Shown piece after piece: positions 61,501-64,000 of a stretch of DNA of 64,000 nucleotides. The notes beneath the pieces are model-generated. The model was not told the origin of the DNA. It saw only the letters and a program-made list of their open reading frames with translations, and did no database searches. A program made the translations under genes and the position numbers. The DNA is from Sphingobacteriaceae bacterium (lineage in GTDB: Bacteria > Bacteroidota > Bacteroidia > B-17B0 > Aurantibacillaceae). The stretch spans positions 3,348,001-3,412,000 of the forward strand of contig NVQB01000001.1 in the NCBI GenBank assembly GCA_002319075.1, written 5' to 3'. Numbering within the stretch: position 1 is the stretch's first letter; every line of letters starts with the position of its first letter.

Positions 61501-61776
61501 CTATTTAGCTAGGAAATCGAGGGACCCTTTTTTAATTAATTTCATATATTGTTTGGGATTATTATTCTTGTCGGTAAAAGAAATAACAGCACCGTCCTGA
61601 CCAGCCCAATAAAGAAGTTGAAATGAGTCTTGGCTTACAATTATGTCCGCCGGAACATAAGATGCCGAAGTAGATTGCCAATCATTAATATTATTGTCGA
61701 CCCATTTTGAAAAACGTATGTATTTCTCAGAATTAATAGGTAGTTCGATCTCACGTCTGACGTTACCAGCTTTTCT
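61501..61776 (-). pseudogene. 3' fragment of a gene of unknown function (no start codon)
   Basis: 91 codons and a stop, in the same frame as, and directly behind, the TAG of the 2H-phosphoesterase-like gene. No Met, GTG or TTG start lies before residue 78. It reads NVRREIELPINSEKYIRFSKWVDNNINDWQSTSASYVPADIIVSQDSFQLLYWAGQDGAVISF, then NPKQYMKLIKKGSLDFLAK, which has the character of a real, folded C-terminus. The 5' part is missing. GTTAGAG spans the junction (61781-61775). Repeat D follows 20 bp after its stop, as for an intact cassette. Confidence 0.6.
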
Positions 61777-62337
61777 CTAACACAAAGCTGCTTCATGCAG
61801 CACTACATATTTTTGATCACTGCCAATCATCTTTTTTAGAATCGTAATTTTATTGCAGTCAAATTCTCCCTTATAATCAAATTGGTCGAGGGAATTTAGT
61901 TTTTTGAAATCAATGTTAGGAATGGATTTCACAATGGTGATATGAGGAGAAATTTTATGAGCATTGCATTTGAATTCTTCCAGCAAAGATCTATTCACAG
62001 ATTTAATAGGCGCTGGATTCTTAATTTTTAAAACCAGCGATTTTTTCACCTGACCATGATGGTAGACATCTACACCGTCCAGCTTTATTTTAAAGCCTTC
62101 GGTGTTTTTTAAGGCTTCTGTAGTTTTACGAATGATAAATTCATCCATACTATAGTTTACTGTCCACTTAAAAAGGGAAAGGTAAGGCACCGACCATAAG
62201 TTTTCGGCTGACAAATGAATAGAGCTGTTTACAATACGTTTATAAAGCTTTACTTCTTTTTCCGTTTTTTGATCAGGTTGAATAAGAAAAAAATATTCGT
62301 AAAGCTCGTCGCTAAATAAATTTAACTGTCCGGTCAT
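61777..62337 (-). CDS. 2H phosphoesterase / 2'-5' RNA ligase-like protein
   Basis: 186 residues. TGQLNLFSDELYEYFFLIQPDQKTEKEVKLYKRIVN is a frequent start of 2'-5' RNA ligase-like proteins of Bacteroidota. The second HxT motif is present (KISPHITIVKSI), but where the first is expected the sequence reads YLSLFKWTV, without His. The family uses two HxT motifs around one active site, so activity may be lost or altered. The fold would cleave or join 2',5' or cyclic phosphates. Directly behind its TAG lies the headless gene fragment in the same frame. Confidence 0.72.
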   Translation of the reverse strand: MTGQLNLFSDELYEYFFLIQPDQKTEKEVKLYKRIVNSSIHLSAENLWSVPYLSLFKWTVNYSMDEFIIRKTTEALKNTEGFKIKLDGVDVYHHGQVKKSLVLKIKNPAPIKSVNRSLLEEFKCNAHKISPHITIVKSIPNIDFKKLNSLDQFDYKGEFDCNKITILKKMIGSDQKYVVLHEAALC

Positions 62338-62361
62338 AATAATAGTTTAAAGCTTTTAAAA

Positions 62362-62712
62362 TCAGGCCGCTTGTTTATGATGCGTTCTGCTTGTTACAGT
62401 TTGCTCAAATTCAAAACTTCTTAGAGAAAGACGGATTGTATTAAACGTTTCTTTTAACTCGCTCATTTTATTTTCGAAGATCGCCTTCTGGCGGTGGGTA
62501 AACTTCGCGCACAAGTATTCATTAAATAACCAACTTACACTTTCAATTGCATCTATCTGCCTCTCTACTTTTTTTAGCGGACGTAAAGCTAGTACCAATT
62601 CTCTCGCATAGGCCAGAAATTGCACGTAAGCATAAACCCCACCATGTTGGTTCTCATAGTGGATTCCCTCAATCAGTGTGAAATAAGTTTCGATTTTTTT
62701 AGAAGTCTTCAT
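62362..62712 (-). CDS. Small helical protein of unknown function
   Basis: 116 residues, no signal peptide, predicted mostly helical: IETYFTLIEGIHYENQHGGVYAYVQFLAYARELVLALRPLKKVERQIDAIESVSWLFNEYLCAKFTHRQKAIFENKMSEL. A basic His-rich end TSRTHHKQAA. No family recognised. TAAGTTTG, a TAnnTTTG box on the minus strand (62743-62736), and an ACTAC-N5-GTAGT inverted repeat lie just upstream. The 232 bp further upstream hold no other gene. It lies 24 bp before the phosphoesterase-like gene and may be co-transcribed. Confidence 0.5.
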   Translation of the reverse strand: MKTSKKIETYFTLIEGIHYENQHGGVYAYVQFLAYARELVLALRPLKKVERQIDAIESVSWLFNEYLCAKFTHRQKAIFENKMSELKETFNTIRLSLRSFEFEQTVTSRTHHKQAA

Positions 62713-62944
62713 AAGTCTTGGTATTAATGTTTACACAAACTTACTACACAAAGTAGTTTTACTTTGCTACGAATTATAGTATTAACAAAAATACAGCTTC
62801 TAACAGTAGAAGAACTTGCAGCCCAAAGCATGCAATTGCAATTGTACATGACAGTATTTCTTTTCTGCCTGCAAAAAAATCTGCGAAATAATCTTAGCGG
62901 TAGGCGATCATTGTTTATCTGTGTAATCAGCGTCAGTAAATGAA

Positions 62945-63484
62945 TCAGGACTTGTCCTGCTGCACCCAGATTAAATTCTCAATCTTATAGCCAATCGCTT
63001 TAGCTTTATTAAGGTACTCTTGTTTTATGTTTTCAGGAATTGTTTTTTCGCGTGAAAGAAGCCACAAATAGTCGAGGTTTTTTCCTGCCACCAGGGCATA
63101 TTTATAATCCTCGTCAATAGCTATAACATTGTAACCCGCGTAAAAGGGACCAAAAAAGGAAACTTTTAATTTCGCTTCTTCTGGGTCACCCGCAGATCTT
63201 GCTTTCCCTATGCTTTCTTCCCATGTATTCTTCTTGTAGTTGTAGCCTTTATTGTCAACCTTAATAAAACCATTGTCTTTTAACGAATAAGTTGCGGTTA
63301 CGTTATTAAGGTTTTTTTCAAAGCGGTAATCGAAGCGTGCAATTTCATACCATTTACCAAGGTATTTTTCTTTCTCAAAAGGCTTTACAGCTTTGGCATT
63401 TTTAGGAATGGTCTTACACGAGCTAATTATGGCTGCTGTTACAGCGGCAAGAAGAACTGCGCCAAGTATGTATTTTGCTTTCAT
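62945..63484 (-). CDS. blc: Outer-membrane lipocalin Blc
   Basis: 179 residues. Lipoprotein signal AAVTAAIISSCKTIPK. The lipocalin signature lies right behind it: KYLGKWYEIARFDYRFEKNLNNVTATYSL (G-x-W-Y/F-E-I-A-R). Further strands: GYNYKKNTWEESIGKARS, KLKVSFFGPFYAGYNVIAID, YALVAGKNLDYLWLLSREKTI, matching bacterial lipocalins (apolipoprotein D-like), which bind lysophospholipids at the outer membrane, often under envelope stress. Full length, single gene. Confidence 0.94.
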   Translation of the reverse strand: MKAKYILGAVLLAAVTAAIISSCKTIPKNAKAVKPFEKEKYLGKWYEIARFDYRFEKNLNNVTATYSLKDNGFIKVDNKGYNYKKNTWEESIGKARSAGDPEEAKLKVSFFGPFYAGYNVIAIDEDYKYALVAGKNLDYLWLLSREKTIPENIKQEYLNKAKAIGYKIENLIWVQQDKS

Positions 63485-63519
63485 ACACTAAAAGATGCAA
63501 AACTGATGCCTGTTTAAGC

Positions 63520-64000
63520 TTACAAATGATGTTTATTAGCTTTAGACCCTTTTTGCTCTTTTATTTTTTCAAGGATAGAATCCCAGAGCTGGATGCGTGC
63601 AAGAAGTGAACGATTTACTCCATTAGTGGCTTCTTCCCATTTTTTCTCGTCTGTACCGCAAAGTTCCAGGGTCATTTCCTGCGCCAGGGTGGAGAGATTG
63701 TTTTTTTTACCTGAAGCATTCAGACTTAAATAATAATTGAAAATGCTAATGTGCTTCGGATTTTTCTGTTCTAACTCATCTACCAGCGACTTAAACATAT
63801 CGGGTAATAAATTCCGGCGGCCAAATGTAAATACCGCGGCTTGCACATGAAGTTTATCTCCGTGAATGGAAGTTTGAATGGTATTTTTAATAAATTTTTT
63901 AGCTGTGTCAGGTATGGTGCTTTGATCTAAAGAAATACTGAACGATTGACCATCGCTCAACTCGTGCAGAAACGAGGTAACGGCGTCGGTATTGCAGCCC
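63520..64000 (-). CDS. DUF3050 family protein, C-terminal part (5' end outside window)
   Basis: The frame is open to the last base of the window; 159 codons are visible. TDAVTSFLHELSDGQSFSISLDQSTIPDTAKKFIKNTIQ, then LHVQAAVFTFGRRNLLPDMFKSLVDELEQKNPKHISIFNYYLSLN and LELCGTDEKKWEEATNGVNRSLLARIQLWDSIL. This matches DUF3050, a heme-oxygenase-like helical fold; AAVFTFGR...PDMF is its most recognisable stretch. Function unknown. It precedes blc on the same strand with a 35-bp gap, so the two may be co-transcribed. Confidence 0.82.
   Translation of the reverse strand, partial: GCNTDAVTSFLHELSDGQSFSISLDQSTIPDTAKKFIKNTIQTSIHGDKLHVQAAVFTFGRRNLLPDMFKSLVDELEQKNPKHISIFNYYLSLNASGKKNNLSTLAQEMTLELCGTDEKKWEEATNGVNRSLLARIQLWDSILEKIKEQKGSKANKHHL

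Noticed and set aside
1-64000. tRNA, rRNA, CRISPR, transposase or phage genes
   Set aside because: Looked for and not seen on either strand. The repeats at 56-61 kb are not regularly spaced short repeats, and no recombinase gene is in the window.

Overview
The window comes from a Bacteroidota chromosome. It is AT-rich. SecD and SecF are fused into one protein, SecA is long with a C-terminal SEC-C zinc motif, and there is a TonB receptor/DUF5689 lipoprotein pair, a DUF6089 barrel protein and a decayed type IX secretion sorting tail. Several upstream regions carry the phylum-type -7 element TAnnTTTG. I saw no rRNA, tRNA, CRISPR array, insertion sequence, phage module or integrase. Both ends of the window cut through genes (an aminotransferase on the left, a DUF3050 protein on the right).

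Layout. 0-6 kb: aminotransferase end, GyrI-like lipoprotein, rhomboid protease, NAD(P)HX repair enzyme, a 40-residue Cys-containing membrane peptide and a secreted S15/CocE hydrolase. 6-19 kb: core cell-envelope genes ftsK, lolA, secDF, secA and a phosphohexomutase, several bounded by clear hairpin terminators. 19-26 kb: TonB receptor with its lipoprotein, secreted nuclease, a higBA toxin-antitoxin pair and small envelope proteins. 26-28 kb: cold-shock protein with a DEAD-box helicase. 28-33 kb: a complete cyanophycin cycle, with synthetase cphA, divergent cyanophycinase cphB and convergent isoaspartyl peptidase. A 183-bp tandem duplication separates the last two. 33-45 kb: envelope proteins, OsmC, tandem secreted paralogs, a fatty-acid desaturase, a LytS/LytTR two-component pair, di-heme cytochrome c peroxidase, S1/P1 nuclease and a glycosyltransferase.

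45-55 kb is an accessory, stress-response stretch. It holds VOC, YdeI-like, metallophosphoesterase, HxlR/DoxX, NmrA-like SDR, AraC/DUF1398, RibD-like reductase and DsbA-like/HxlR genes. 55-62 kb looks like a gene-cassette array. All its genes lie on the minus strand and are mostly small and of unknown function. Between them sit non-coding, strongly palindromic repeats of about 120-260 bp. The repeat ends resemble integron attC sites (for example ACCTAAC ... GTTAGCC on the coding strand), and the next gene starts 17-60 bp after each repeat. No integrase is visible. The array ends at a gene fragment with no start codon that abuts a 2H-phosphoesterase-like gene. 62-64 kb returns to ordinary genes (lipocalin Blc, DUF3050).

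Regulation. Two operons, VOC-YdeI at 46 kb and epoxide-hydrolase-YdeI at 57 kb, share an almost identical palindromic site, TGACA-N4-TA-TGTCAGGGGTG, just upstream. A WYL/YafY-type regulator lies next to the second operon. I infer one regulon joining the two YdeI paralogs. A separate 18-bp palindrome between the divergent HxlR and DoxX genes is a likely HxlR operator.
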